DNA of 64,000 nucleotides, taken from JAFAXD01 sp963760435 (GTDB taxonomy: Bacteria; Pseudomonadota; Alphaproteobacteria; Rhizobiales; Xanthobacteraceae). The DNA lies in NCBI GenBank assembly GCA_963760435.1, contig CAVXDE010000025.1, forward strand, positions 1 to 64,000. The letters run 5' to 3'. The notes beneath the pieces are model-generated. The model did no database searches and was not told where the DNA came from. It was given only the letters and a program-made list of their open reading frames with translations. The translations under genes were made by a program, and so were the position numbers. Positions 43,934-52,512 of the stretch are shown one piece after another (the first letter of the stretch is position 1; the number at the start of each line of letters is the position of its first letter).

Positions 43934-45142
43934 TCACATCCCCCTTAGCCGCGCGATCAGGTCGGGGGTCGGGTACGCATCGGCCGGGAGCCCAAGCTTG
44001 ATCTGCACCGCCTTGACGGCGACGCGCGTCGCGGTGCCGAGCTTGCCGTCGGCGCCGCCGACATCATAGCCGTGCCGGATCAACAACTGCTGCAGCTCGC
44101 GCGTCTGTTCCATGCTGATCGGCGCCACCGTGCCTGCGCCTTTTCCCATGGCCGGCGCACCGGCGAGCCGCGTCGCGTAGTAAGCGGCCGTGGTCGAATA
44201 GACAGCCGAGTTGTTCCATTTCAGGTAGACCTGGAAATTGTCGTAGGCCAGGAATGCCGGCCCGAACCGCCCCATCGGCAGCAACACGGACGTGGGCATG
44301 TTGTCGTTCGGCAACGCGCGGCCGTCCGGATAAGTTACGCCCCATTGGGCCCATTGCGCGCGCGGATGTTTGACGTCGAGCCCGGTCTCCTTCCAGGACA
44401 GGTTCTGCGGGACGCGGATCTCCTGCAGCCACGGCTCGCCGCGCTTCCAGCCGAGATTGACCAGATAGTTGCCGGTCGACCCGATCACGTCGGCGGCGCT
44501 GCGCAGCAGGTTACGCTTGCCGTCACCGTCGTAATCGACCGCGTATTTGATGTATTCGGTCGGCATCATCTGGGTCTGGCCGAGCTCGCCCGCCCACGAG
44601 CCAATCATCTCCGGCGCGGCAAGATCGCCGCGATCGATCAACCGCAGCGCATCGAACAGCTGGCCTCGGAACATCTCGGCGCGGCGGCAATCATAGGCGA
44701 GCGTGGCGATCGAACGGATCGACTGGTCCTTGCCCATGTTGGCGCCGAAATCGCTCTCGAGCCCCCAGAAGCCGGCGATGACGGCGGGCGGGACGCCGTA
44801 TTGCTGCTCCTCGCGAGCAAAGGTCGCGGCGTTCTTCTTGATCTGGGCGATGCCCGCCGAGATGCGCCCGCCCGGCAGCATCTTGGTCGAGAACTCGAGG
44901 AAGCTTTGCGCGAACACGCGCTGGCCGTGATCGATGTTGATGATGCGCTGGTCGTAGGTGAGGTACGGCTTGGCCTGGGCAATGGCGTTGCGGGAAATGC
45001 CTTGTGCCAGGGCCTGCTGCTCGAACTGCGCAAGCCACTGGTCGAACGAGCCGGAGGTGCGGCACGGGGCCTGGGCGAAGGCGGGTGTACCAACAACAAA
45101 TAGAGCTGCTGTCGCCGTGAGAGCACGTAGAAACTGTCGCAT
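43934..45142 (-). CDS. Lytic murein transglycosylase B family, with PG-binding domain
   Basis: A 402-residue exported enzyme with a signal peptide (FLRALTATAALFVVGTPAFA). The SLT_2/MltB domain has the catalytic Glu in IAGFWGLESDFGANMG and ELGQTQMMPTEY, and the C-terminal peptidoglycan-binding domain is LQQLLIRHGYDVGGADGKLG. It cleaves peptidoglycan glycan strands, forming 1,6-anhydro ends. ATG 45142 follows GGAGGGG. Confidence 0.85.
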   Translation of the reverse strand: MRQFLRALTATAALFVVGTPAFAQAPCRTSGSFDQWLAQFEQQALAQGISRNAIAQAKPYLTYDQRIINIDHGQRVFAQSFLEFSTKMLPGGRISAGIAQIKKNAATFAREEQQYGVPPAVIAGFWGLESDFGANMGKDQSIRSIATLAYDCRRAEMFRGQLFDALRLIDRGDLAAPEMIGSWAGELGQTQMMPTEYIKYAVDYDGDGKRNLLRSAADVIGSTGNYLVNLGWKRGEPWLQEIRVPQNLSWKETGLDVKHPRAQWAQWGVTYPDGRALPNDNMPTSVLLPMGRFGPAFLAYDNFQVYLKWNNSAVYSTTAAYYATRLAGAPAMGKGAGTVAPISMEQTRELQQLLIRHGYDVGGADGKLGTATRVAVKAVQIKLGLPADAYPTPDLIARLRGM

Positions 45143-45187
45143 GACCCCATCCCCTCCGTTTTTCATTCCTCACTCAACGGTGCGGCG

Positions 45188-45340
45188 CGTTTACCCTCCC
45201 CCTTGTGGGGAGGGTCGACCGCCAAGCGAAGCGCTGGCGGGCGGGGTGGGGGTAGTTGTAGTAGATCGAAGGGCATGCCGCCAAACAACGACCCCCACCC
45301 CGGCGCTGCGCGCCGACCCTCCCCACAAGGGGGAGGGTAA
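45188..45340. repeat. Palindromic repeat (CCCTCCCCCTTGTGGGGAGGG family)
   Basis: A 153-base imperfect palindrome with arms TACCCTCCCCCTTGTGGGGA and its reverse, separated by GGGGTGGGGG and CCCCCACCCC segments. It lies between the transglycosylase and the aldo-keto reductase. Confidence 0.8.
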
Positions 45341-45392
45341 GCCCGCGGCGATTCTTAGTCAGATCACACAGGTAAATTACGGCTGCTCTGCG

Positions 45393-46355
45393 TCAATGCG
45401 GGTGCGTCTCCAGCGCCGGGGCGGTGAGCGCATCGAGCGCGCCGATCTCGGCGCCGGAGAGTTTTGATTCGGCAGCCTTGATATTCGCATCGATCTGCTC
45501 CGGACGCGAGGCGCCAGCGATCACGCTGGCAACGTTCGGCTTTTCCAGGAGCCAGGCGAAGGCGACGCCGAGCATGTTGAGTTTATGCGCATCACAGAAC
45601 TCGACGATCTTGTAGGTGAGTTCCAGATTGTCATCGGTCCAGAACAGGTCGGAGAGCCGGTTCTTGGCCGCAAGACGCGTGCCTTCCGGCACCGCTGCAC
45701 CGCGCCGATACTTGCCGGTCAGCAACCCGCTGGCGAGCGGGAAATACGGGATCAGCGCGATCTTGCGCTGCTGCATCGCCGGCACGCGCTCCTTCTCGAT
45801 GTGGCGCTTGATGAGGCTCAGCTCATCCTGGGCGCAGATGAAGCGCGTCAGCCCCAGCCGCTTTGAGGTGTCGTCGGCTTCGGTGAGTTGGTTGCCATCG
45901 AAATTGGAGCTGCCGACGTGGCGCACTTTGCCCTGCTTCACGAGCTCGTCGAGCGCGCGCAGTGTTTCCTCGATCGGCACGCTCGGGTCGGGGCGGTGCT
46001 CGTAATAGAGATCGATGTAGTCGGTCTTCAGCCGCCGCAGGCTCGCTTCGACCGCGCTCATGATGTAGTTGCGCGAGGCGCCGCGCATGGTTCCGGCATC
46101 ATCGAACGGAAACCCGAACTTGGTCGCGAGCACGATATCCTTGCGCCGCGGCCCCAGGATCTCGCCCAGGAACTCCTCCGATTTACCTTTCGGCCCGTAG
46201 ATGTCGGCGGTATCGAAATGGTTGATGCCGCGGTCCAGCGCGTGATGCACCAGGGCGCGCGTCGTAGCGAGATCCATGCGGGCACCGAAATTGTTGCAGC
46301 CCAGTCCGACAACCGAAACCTTGAGGTCGGATGTGCCGACGTCGCGATATTCCAT
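45393..46355 (-). CDS. Aldo/keto reductase
   Basis: A 320-residue TIM-barrel oxidoreductase. It begins MEYRDVGTSDLKVSVVGLGC and has the catalytic Asp in FDTADIYGPKGKSEEFLG, and IDLYYEHRPDPSVPIEETL. It reduces aldehydes or ketones with NADPH. The ATG at 46355 is chosen because the longer open frame upstream is antisense to the amidase. Substrate unknown. Confidence 0.85.
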   Translation of the reverse strand: MEYRDVGTSDLKVSVVGLGCNNFGARMDLATTRALVHHALDRGINHFDTADIYGPKGKSEEFLGEILGPRRKDIVLATKFGFPFDDAGTMRGASRNYIMSAVEASLRRLKTDYIDLYYEHRPDPSVPIEETLRALDELVKQGKVRHVGSSNFDGNQLTEADDTSKRLGLTRFICAQDELSLIKRHIEKERVPAMQQRKIALIPYFPLASGLLTGKYRRGAAVPEGTRLAAKNRLSDLFWTDDNLELTYKIVEFCDAHKLNMLGVAFAWLLEKPNVASVIAGASRPEQIDANIKAAESKLSGAEIGALDALTAPALETHPH

Positions 46356-46470
46356 GGCGATGATCCTGCAGGCGGTGAATAATGGCCTTCTCCATACAGG
46401 CCGGGCGCCCAGCTCGCCAGCTGCCCGGCTCGCCAGTTGCCTAACTCGCCAAGTTGCATAAGGAACCGAC

Positions 46471-47820
46471 ATGTCTGCCGATACCCGCACCAAGCCTGCT
46501 GCGCGCCCGTATCTCGCCGCGACCGCCAAGTTCGCCTCCGGCGATGACAACCCGCGCGAGTTCCTCGAGCGCTGCCTCAAGGCACTCGATACGTGGGAGC
46601 CACAGATCGGCGCGTTCGTCACACTCAACCTTCCCGCGGCACGCGCGGCCGCGGATGCCTCGACTGCGCGCTGGCGCGCCGGCAAGCCGCTCTCCGCGAT
46701 CGATGGCATGCCGATGGGCATCAAGGACGTGATCGAGACGGTCGACATGCCGACGCAGATGGGCTCGCCGCTGTTCGAGAACTGGCGCTCCATGAAGGAC
46801 GCGGCGAGCGTGGTCGCGCTGCGCGCGGCCGGGGCCGTCATCCTCGGCAAGACTGTCACCACCGAGTTCGCCGCGATGTTCCCGCGCGGCACCCGCAACC
46901 CGTGGAATCCCGCCCACACGCCGGGCGGATCGAGCAGCGGGTCAGCCGCCGCAACCGCGGCCGGCATCATCAGCGCCGGGCTCGGCACCCAGGTGATCGG
47001 CTCGGTGCTGCGGCCGGCGAGCTTCTGCGGCGTCGTCGGCTACAAGCCGACCGTGCATGCGCTCAACCGCACCGGCAGCCACGACCCGCAGAGCCAGAGC
47101 TGCACCGGGATACTCGCTGCCTCGCTGGAAGATGCCTGGCAGGTCGCCTACGAGATCGCGCAGCGCGCCGGCGGCGACCCGGGCTGGCCCGGATTGAGCG
47201 GACCAGAACGCTTGCCCGCTGCTAAAAAGCCGCGCCAGCTGGCGTTTCTGGAGACTGCGGGCTGGGCGTTCGCGGATGCGCCCGCGAAGCAATGCATGCA
47301 GGACGCGCTGGCGCGCATTGGCGCGGCCGGCGTCAAAGTGCTCACGCGCAGCACTCACGCCATGGTCGATGCCATCGAACCAGATATCGCGGGCGCGTTC
47401 GATCTCTCGTTCCTGATCAACGATTTCGAGAACCGCCCCTTCCTGCAGACATGTGCGGCTCGCGACATCGAGAAACTCAGTCCGCCCACGCGCGAGCGGT
47501 TCGTCAAAACCGCCGGCATGACGCTTGCGGAGTATCGCGAAGGCCTCACCCGCCGTGACGAGATTCGCGCAGCCTATGCGGAGCTCGCCGCGGATTGCGA
47601 CGCGTGCGTCGCGCTGGGCGCGGTCGGACCTGCTCCGGAGGGCCTGGGGTCGACTGGCAATCCGCAGATGAATGTCGCAGCCTCGCTGCTCGGTATCCCG
47701 GCGATCACGCTTCCGGTATTCACCGTCAACGACATGCCGCTCGGCCTGCAGGTGATGGGATTCGCCAACCGCGACGCCGACGCGGTCGCGATCGCGGCGT
47801 GGCTGCGCACGCTATTTTGA
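46471..47820 (+). CDS. Amidase signature family protein
   Basis: A 449-residue amidase. The Ser-cisSer-Lys triad is visible: Lys85 in MGIKDVIET, the Ser cluster 153-157 in TPGGSSSGSAAA and the nucleophile region GTQVIGSVLRPASF. The family hydrolyses amides, from glutamyl-tRNA to aryl amides. The position next to catabolic genes suggests a small amide such as an aromatic or herbicide amide; this is inferred. It is divergent from the aldo/keto reductase. Confidence 0.85.
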   Translation: MSADTRTKPAARPYLAATAKFASGDDNPREFLERCLKALDTWEPQIGAFVTLNLPAARAAADASTARWRAGKPLSAIDGMPMGIKDVIETVDMPTQMGSPLFENWRSMKDAASVVALRAAGAVILGKTVTTEFAAMFPRGTRNPWNPAHTPGGSSSGSAAATAAGIISAGLGTQVIGSVLRPASFCGVVGYKPTVHALNRTGSHDPQSQSCTGILAASLEDAWQVAYEIAQRAGGDPGWPGLSGPERLPAAKKPRQLAFLETAGWAFADAPAKQCMQDALARIGAAGVKVLTRSTHAMVDAIEPDIAGAFDLSFLINDFENRPFLQTCAARDIEKLSPPTRERFVKTAGMTLAEYREGLTRRDEIRAAYAELAADCDACVALGAVGPAPEGLGSTGNPQMNVAASLLGIPAITLPVFTVNDMPLGLQVMGFANRDADAVAIAAWLRTLF

Positions 47821-48096
47821 TTACTGAGGCGGCAGCGGCTCCGGGGCCGGCGGCGGCGGAGCCGCGCGCTGCACGTAGCGGCGATGATGATGCCTGCCAT
47901 GAAACATCCCGTGTGAAATCGACGGGCCGGCGGTGAATCCGATTACACCGCCGGCCACCGCGCCGATCGGCCCGCCCACGAGCGCGCCGGACAAAGCGCC
48001 GAGCGCCGCGTCGCCCACCCGCTCGCCCGCACTCGCCACGCTTGGCGCAATGAGGACCGCGCCCATCAGCGCGCTCGCCGCAACAAACATTCGCAT
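47821..48096 (-). CDS. Secreted glycine-zipper-like small protein
   Basis: A 91-residue protein with a signal peptide (MRMFVAASALMGAVLIAPSVASA), a Gly/Ala-rich segment (LSGALVGGPIGAVAGGVIG) like glycine zippers, and a His/Pro-rich tail. It may be an outer-membrane or periplasmic protein. Function unknown. Its stop abuts the amidase stop; the two genes converge. Confidence 0.6.
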   Translation of the reverse strand: MRMFVAASALMGAVLIAPSVASAGERVGDAALGALSGALVGGPIGAVAGGVIGFTAGPSISHGMFHGRHHHRRYVQRAAPPPPAPEPLPPQ

Positions 48097-48220
48097 TGTC
48101 GCCCTCCACCATCCCTTATGGTTACGGGCAACATAACGGGGCGGCTGCTAAGCGGTTCCCTCGCTCCGATTAGTATGGTTAGTACTTCGCTAAAGCCTAT
48201 CAATTTGCGCCGGAGGAATG

Positions 48221-49252
48221 ATGCCGAAGCCGATCCTGCTGCCGACCAGTCTGGTCGGATCCTATCCGCAGCCCGACTGGCTGATCGACCGGGACGAGTT
48301 GGTCAAATCGGTGGTGCGGGTGAGCGCCGAGCACCTCTGGCTGATCGACAAGGAGCATCGTGAGGCGGCCCAGGACGACGCCACCATCCTGGCGGTGCGC
48401 GACCAGGAACGCGCCGGGCTCGACATCATCTCCGACGGCGAGCAGGCGCGCGAGAGCTACTCCAATCACTTCGCCACCGCGCTCGAGGGCGTTGATCTCG
48501 ACAACCCCGGGCAGACCGCAAACCGGTTCGGCAGGATGATCCCCGTGCCGCGCATCGCCGGTCCGATCCGACGCAAGCGTCCGGTCGAGGCGCATGCGGT
48601 GAAGCTCGTGCGCGCCAATACCGATCATATGGTAAAAGCGACGGTGCCGGGCGCCTTCACGATGTCGGTGCAAGCGCAGGACGATTACTACAAGGACCCT
48701 GAAGCGCTCGCGACCGCCTACGCGGCGGCCGTCAACGCCGAGATCAAGGACCTGTTCGCGGCCGGTGCCGATATCGTGCAACTCGACGAGCCCTGGATGG
48801 TGTCGTTTGCGGACCGGGCGCGCAAATACGGGCTGCGCATCCTCGATGAGGCGATCGCCGGGGCGACCGGCAAGACCGCCGTGCACCTCTGCCTCGGCTA
48901 CGCCCACGTGGTGAAGAACAAGCCTTCGACCTACGCCTTCCTGACGGAGCTCGAAGGCACGAAGATCGACCAGGTCTCGATCGAGACGGCGGAACCGAAG
49001 CTTGACCTCGCGGTGCTCAAGGACATGCCGTCGAAAACCATCATTATCGGCGTCCTCAACCTCGGCGATATGGCCATCGAGACGCCGGAAACAGTGGCGG
49101 GCCGCATCCGCAACGCGCTAAAATACGTCCCGCCGGAGCGGCTCGTCATCGCCCCCGACTGCGGCATGAAATACCTGCCGCGTGCGGTCGCGTTTGGAAA
49201 GATGCAGGCCATGGTCGAGGGCACGCGCATCGTGCGTAAAGAATTGAATTAG
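48221..49252 (+). CDS. MetE C-terminal-like zinc methyltransferase (short form) 1
   Basis: A 343-residue protein equal to the catalytic half of cobalamin-independent methionine synthase. The zinc ligands are kept: H-x-C in AVHLCLGYAH, Glu in VSIETAEPKL and Cys in IAPDCGMKYL. The MetE N-terminal half is absent. Short forms move methyl or alkyl groups between thiols, and epoxyalkane:CoM transferase belongs here. Two ATGs follow GGAGGA; the second (48221) has better spacing. The intradiol dioxygenase starts 11 bases after its end, so they are probably cotranscribed. Confidence 0.75.
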   Translation: MPKPILLPTSLVGSYPQPDWLIDRDELVKSVVRVSAEHLWLIDKEHREAAQDDATILAVRDQERAGLDIISDGEQARESYSNHFATALEGVDLDNPGQTANRFGRMIPVPRIAGPIRRKRPVEAHAVKLVRANTDHMVKATVPGAFTMSVQAQDDYYKDPEALATAYAAAVNAEIKDLFAAGADIVQLDEPWMVSFADRARKYGLRILDEAIAGATGKTAVHLCLGYAHVVKNKPSTYAFLTELEGTKIDQVSIETAEPKLDLAVLKDMPSKTIIIGVLNLGDMAIETPETVAGRIRNALKYVPPERLVIAPDCGMKYLPRAVAFGKMQAMVEGTRIVRKELN

Positions 49253-49263
49253 GTGGAGGACCC

Positions 49264-50145
49264 ATGCCTTTCGTCACCGAAAAGAATCTGACCGACATCG
49301 TGCTCGAGCGCTGGAGCCACGTCCCTGATCCGCGGCTGCGCCAGATCATGCAGGCCTTGGTCAAGCACATGCACGCCTTCGTGCGCGAGATCGAGCCGAC
49401 CGAGGCTGAGTGGTTCACCGCCATCGACTGGCTCACCCGTACGGGCCAGATCTCCAACGAGAAGCGTCAGGAATTCATCCTCGCCTCGGACACGCTGGGC
49501 GTCAGCATGCTGGTCGACGCGATCAATCATCGCTTCTCAAGCAAGGCGACGCCAACGACCGTGACCGGCCCGTTCCATATCCACGACTCGCCCGAGTTTG
49601 CTGACGGCGCCGACATGGCGCAGGGCGCACCGGGCATTCCCTGCTTCGTGCACGGCAAAGTCAGCGACATGGAAGGCCGCCCCGTCGGCAATGTGATGCT
49701 CGACGTGTGGCAGACCGACGGCGAAGGTCTCTATGAGGCGCAACGCCCGGAGATCACCGATACCTGGATGCGCGGCATCTATCACAGCAAGCCGGACGGC
49801 AACTATCTGATCCGCACCGTGGCGCCGATCTGCTACACCATCCCGCTCGACGGCACCGTCGGCGAACTGTTCCATCGCACCAACATCAGCCCCTACCGAC
49901 CGGCGCACATCCATTTCATGATCAAGTCGCCCGGGTTCCACGCGGTCACCACGCACCTGTTCCAGAAGGGCGATCCCTACATCGAGACCGATGTGGTCTA
50001 TGGCGTGAAGGAGCCGCTGATCGTCGAATTCGAGAAGAAGCCTGCCGGCAGCAAGGCGCCGAACGGCGATGTGATCAACGAGCCGTTCTACGAGGTGCGC
50101 TACGACTTCACGCTGCAGCGCCTGGCGCAGGCCGCCGCGGCGTAG
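49264..50145 (+). CDS. Intradiol ring-cleavage dioxygenase (hydroxyquinol/catechol 1,2-dioxygenase type)
   Basis: A 293-residue intradiol dioxygenase. An N-terminal helical dimer domain (residues about 1-95) is followed by the catalytic barrel. Fe(III) ligands fit Tyr in EGLYEAQ, Tyr in APICYTIPLDG, and the His pair in RPAHIHFMI. It cleaves between the hydroxyls to muconates. The N-terminal domain and ETDVVYGVKEPLIVEF favour the hydroxyquinol 1,2-dioxygenase group. It follows the MetE-like gene with an 11-base gap. Confidence 0.85.
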   Translation: MPFVTEKNLTDIVLERWSHVPDPRLRQIMQALVKHMHAFVREIEPTEAEWFTAIDWLTRTGQISNEKRQEFILASDTLGVSMLVDAINHRFSSKATPTTVTGPFHIHDSPEFADGADMAQGAPGIPCFVHGKVSDMEGRPVGNVMLDVWQTDGEGLYEAQRPEITDTWMRGIYHSKPDGNYLIRTVAPICYTIPLDGTVGELFHRTNISPYRPAHIHFMIKSPGFHAVTTHLFQKGDPYIETDVVYGVKEPLIVEFEKKPAGSKAPNGDVINEPFYEVRYDFTLQRLAQAAAA

Positions 50146-50166
50146 CTAGACCGCGCGAGGCGTCCC

Positions 50167-50192
50167 ACCTCTCCCCGCAAGCGGGGAGAGGT
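50167..50192. repeat. Palindromic 'CTCTCCCCGC' repeat
   Basis: A perfect 26-base copy of the ACCTCTCCCCGC hairpin between the convergent ends of the intradiol dioxygenase and the GMC oxidoreductase, where it may act as a bidirectional terminator. Confidence 0.75.
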
Positions 50193-50199
50193 AACCAAC

Positions 50200-51819
50200 T
50201 CACGCCGCAGCTTGCATCACCTTCCCCCGAATCAAATCCGCGGCGCGTTCGGCGATCATCAGCACGCACGCGTTGATGTGCGCGGTGACGAGGTCCGGCA
50301 TCGCCGATGCATCGACCACGCGCAGCTGCTCGATGCCGCGCACCTTGAGCTGCGGATCGAGCACCGTGTCCGGGCCGATGCCCATTGGGCAGGTGCACGC
50401 GGGGTGATGCACGGTGATCATGGTCTTGCGGATGTACGCGTCAATATCGGCGTCGCTCGTTACATTGGCGCCGGGTGAAATCTCTTCGCCACGAAATTCA
50501 TCCATTGGTTTCTGCAGCGCGATCTCGCGCCCGCGTCGGAAGCCTTCGCGCAACGTCGGCAGGTCATTGGGCGCGGTGAAGAAGTTGAAGCGCACGCGCG
50601 GCAGCTCGCGCGGATCGGTCGAGCGCAGCAGCACCTCCCCGCGACTGTCCGGATGCATGATCGCGGGGCGAATGCCGAATGCATCGTTGTAGGCGCCCTT
50701 CACGCCGGGAAACCACATGTGCGCCCAGGGCGGCGAGCCTGGGAACATGTACTCGACGTCCGGTGTCGCTAGCTCGGGCCGCGTCTTGATGAAAGCCAGA
50801 ACCCCGCTCGGGATCGCCGTCGCCGGTCCGGTGCCGAACGCATAGGCGCGCAGCATGTTGATCGCCATGCGGTCGAACCGCATCAGGTCGCGAAACGGCC
50901 CGGGCTGCTTGCGCCGATAGAAGATCACGGCGGCCTGATGGTCCTGCAAGTTCTTGCCGACCGGAAGATCGACGCGCGCATGAATACCGAGACTGCGCAA
51001 GTGATCGGCAGGGCCGATGCCGGAGAGCATCAACAACTGGGGCGTGTTGAACGTGCCGCCGGAGAGGATCACCTCGCGCTCCGCATATGCACGCTCGACC
51101 TGGCCGCGCTGGATGTATTCGACGCCAGTCGCGCGCGTGCCATCCATCAGGATCTTGCTCGCGAGCACCCGGGGGATCAGCGTCAGGTTGGGCCGCTGCA
51201 GCACCGGCTTGAGATAGGCGGTGGCGGCGGACGAGCGACGGCCGTTGCGGACGGTATACTGGCTGCGTGCAAAACCTTCGGTGTCGCCGGCGCTGTTGTC
51301 ATGGATCGTCGGATAACCGGCGGCTTTTCCGGCGGCGAGCCAGGCATCATAGATCGGGTCGGCGACGCGCGCCCACTCAACGCCCATCGGGCCATCGCCG
51401 CCGCGGATCTCGCTCCCGCCCTCGATCCAGGTCTCGGTGCGTTTGAAGTAGGGTAGCGCATCCGCGTAAGACCAGCCGAGCGCGCCCTTCTGCGCCCAGC
51501 GATCGTAATCATTCTTGTCGCCGCGCGTGTAGCCGGTGACGTTGATCGAAGACGAGCCGCCCAGCACCTTGCCGCGCATGGCCTCGACCCTGCGCCCACC
51601 GAGGTTGGGCTCGGGCTCGCTGTCATAGCCCCAGTCATGCATGCGGTGCTTCCACATCATGCCGATGCCGATCGGGATGTGGATCAGCGGATCGCTGTCC
51701 CAGCCGCCGGCTTCCAGCAGCAGCACGCGCACCGACGCGTCTTCGCTCAACCGGTTCGCCAACACGCAGCCGGCCGAGCCGGCGCCAACGATGATGTAGT
51801 CGTAGGATTGGGAGGGCAT
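50200..51819 (-). CDS. GMC family FAD oxidoreductase (choline dehydrogenase-like)
   Basis: A 539-residue flavoprotein. The N-terminal FAD motif is YIIVGAGSAGCVLANRL, the GMC signature 1 is RGKVLGGSSSINVTGYTRG and signature 2 is SGGTFNTPQLLMLSGIG. The active-site His is in TVHHPACTCPMG. It oxidises alcohols and passes electrons to quinone or O2. Substrate unknown. No partner is adjacent. Confidence 0.88.
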   Translation of the reverse strand: MPSQSYDYIIVGAGSAGCVLANRLSEDASVRVLLLEAGGWDSDPLIHIPIGIGMMWKHRMHDWGYDSEPEPNLGGRRVEAMRGKVLGGSSSINVTGYTRGDKNDYDRWAQKGALGWSYADALPYFKRTETWIEGGSEIRGGDGPMGVEWARVADPIYDAWLAAGKAAGYPTIHDNSAGDTEGFARSQYTVRNGRRSSAATAYLKPVLQRPNLTLIPRVLASKILMDGTRATGVEYIQRGQVERAYAEREVILSGGTFNTPQLLMLSGIGPADHLRSLGIHARVDLPVGKNLQDHQAAVIFYRRKQPGPFRDLMRFDRMAINMLRAYAFGTGPATAIPSGVLAFIKTRPELATPDVEYMFPGSPPWAHMWFPGVKGAYNDAFGIRPAIMHPDSRGEVLLRSTDPRELPRVRFNFFTAPNDLPTLREGFRRGREIALQKPMDEFRGEEISPGANVTSDADIDAYIRKTMITVHHPACTCPMGIGPDTVLDPQLKVRGIEQLRVVDASAMPDLVTAHINACVLMIAERAADLIRGKVMQAAA

Positions 51820-51937
51820 GGCAGGTCCGTTGATTGCACTCGCGGATCCATCCTAAAGCACAAGATTGGAGATGCGTGCAAACGTCACGGCGAGAACTAA
51901 AGACTGACTATCTCTACCAATCCGACACACTCTCCTT

Positions 51938-52028
51938 CGTCATCGCCGGGCTTGTCCCGGCGATCTCGATCATAAGGCACGGCTGTGCCTCCCTAAGCGA
52001 GATGGCCGGGCTCGTCCCGACCATGACG
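51938..52028. repeat. Palindromic repeat E (CGTCATCGCCGGGCTTGTCCC family)
   Basis: A 91-base palindrome with outer CGTCAT / ATGACG and inner CCGGGCTTGTCCCGG and GGCCGGGCTCGTCCC segments. It lies in the gap between the GMC gene and the cytochrome c. Confidence 0.75.
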
Positions 52029-52065
52029 AACGGAGAGGTTTTGCCTAGCAGTTGGTCCATTCAAA

Positions 52066-52401
52066 TTACTTCTGGTAAGCTTTGCTACGGATGTAACTCC
52101 AGACCTGATCGATCTCTTCGTTGCTGAGTACGTCCTTCCACGGTGGCATCTGGTTCTTGCCGTTGCGCACCGAGTTGTCGAATCGCGCGCGATCGCTCGC
52201 CGTCAGCCGACGCAGGTCAAACGTCTGGCCGGTGTTGACGAGCTGATCTCCATGGCAGTTCTCGCAATTGTTGCTGTAGACACTCTCGCCCGCCTCGATT
52301 TGGGCCTGCGCGTCCGCCGACGGAGTGTCTTGCGCCACCAAGGCTGAAGCCGAGATCAAGTAGATGCCGGTCCCGCAGGCAAATATGATCACGCGATGCA
52401 C
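52066..52401 (-). CDS. Class I cytochrome c
   Basis: A 111-residue exported c-type cytochrome. The signal segment is VIIFACGTGIYLISASALVA, the heme motif is NNCENCHG, and the axial Met is probably in NQMPPWKDVLS. GTG 52401 is favoured because AGGG precedes it and the signal peptide then has normal length. It lies just after the PQQ dehydrogenase, so it is the likely electron acceptor. Confidence 0.8.
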   Translation of the reverse strand: MHRVIIFACGTGIYLISASALVAQDTPSADAQAQIEAGESVYSNNCENCHGDQLVNTGQTFDLRRLTASDRARFDNSVRNGKNQMPPWKDVLSNEEIDQVWSYIRSKAYQK

Positions 52402-52449
52402 GGCGCACCCTACACAAGCATCAAGCAAACTGGATCTCAATCTTGAATA

Positions 52450-52503
52450 ACGTGTCCCGGACGCAGCGCAGCACGAAGTGATGCGCTGCGCCCGGGATAC
52501 TGG
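52450..52503. repeat. Palindromic repeat D (TGTCCCGGACGCAG family)
   Basis: A hairpin of the GTCCCGGACGCAGCGCAG type in the gap between the PQQ dehydrogenase and the cytochrome c, related to the pair at 37198-37321. Confidence 0.7.
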
Positions 52504-52512
52504 TTACACCGC

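Noticed and set aside
44072..45103. 343-residue plus-strand open frame
   Set aside because: Antisense to the lytic transglycosylase; no domain, no ribosome site, biased composition.
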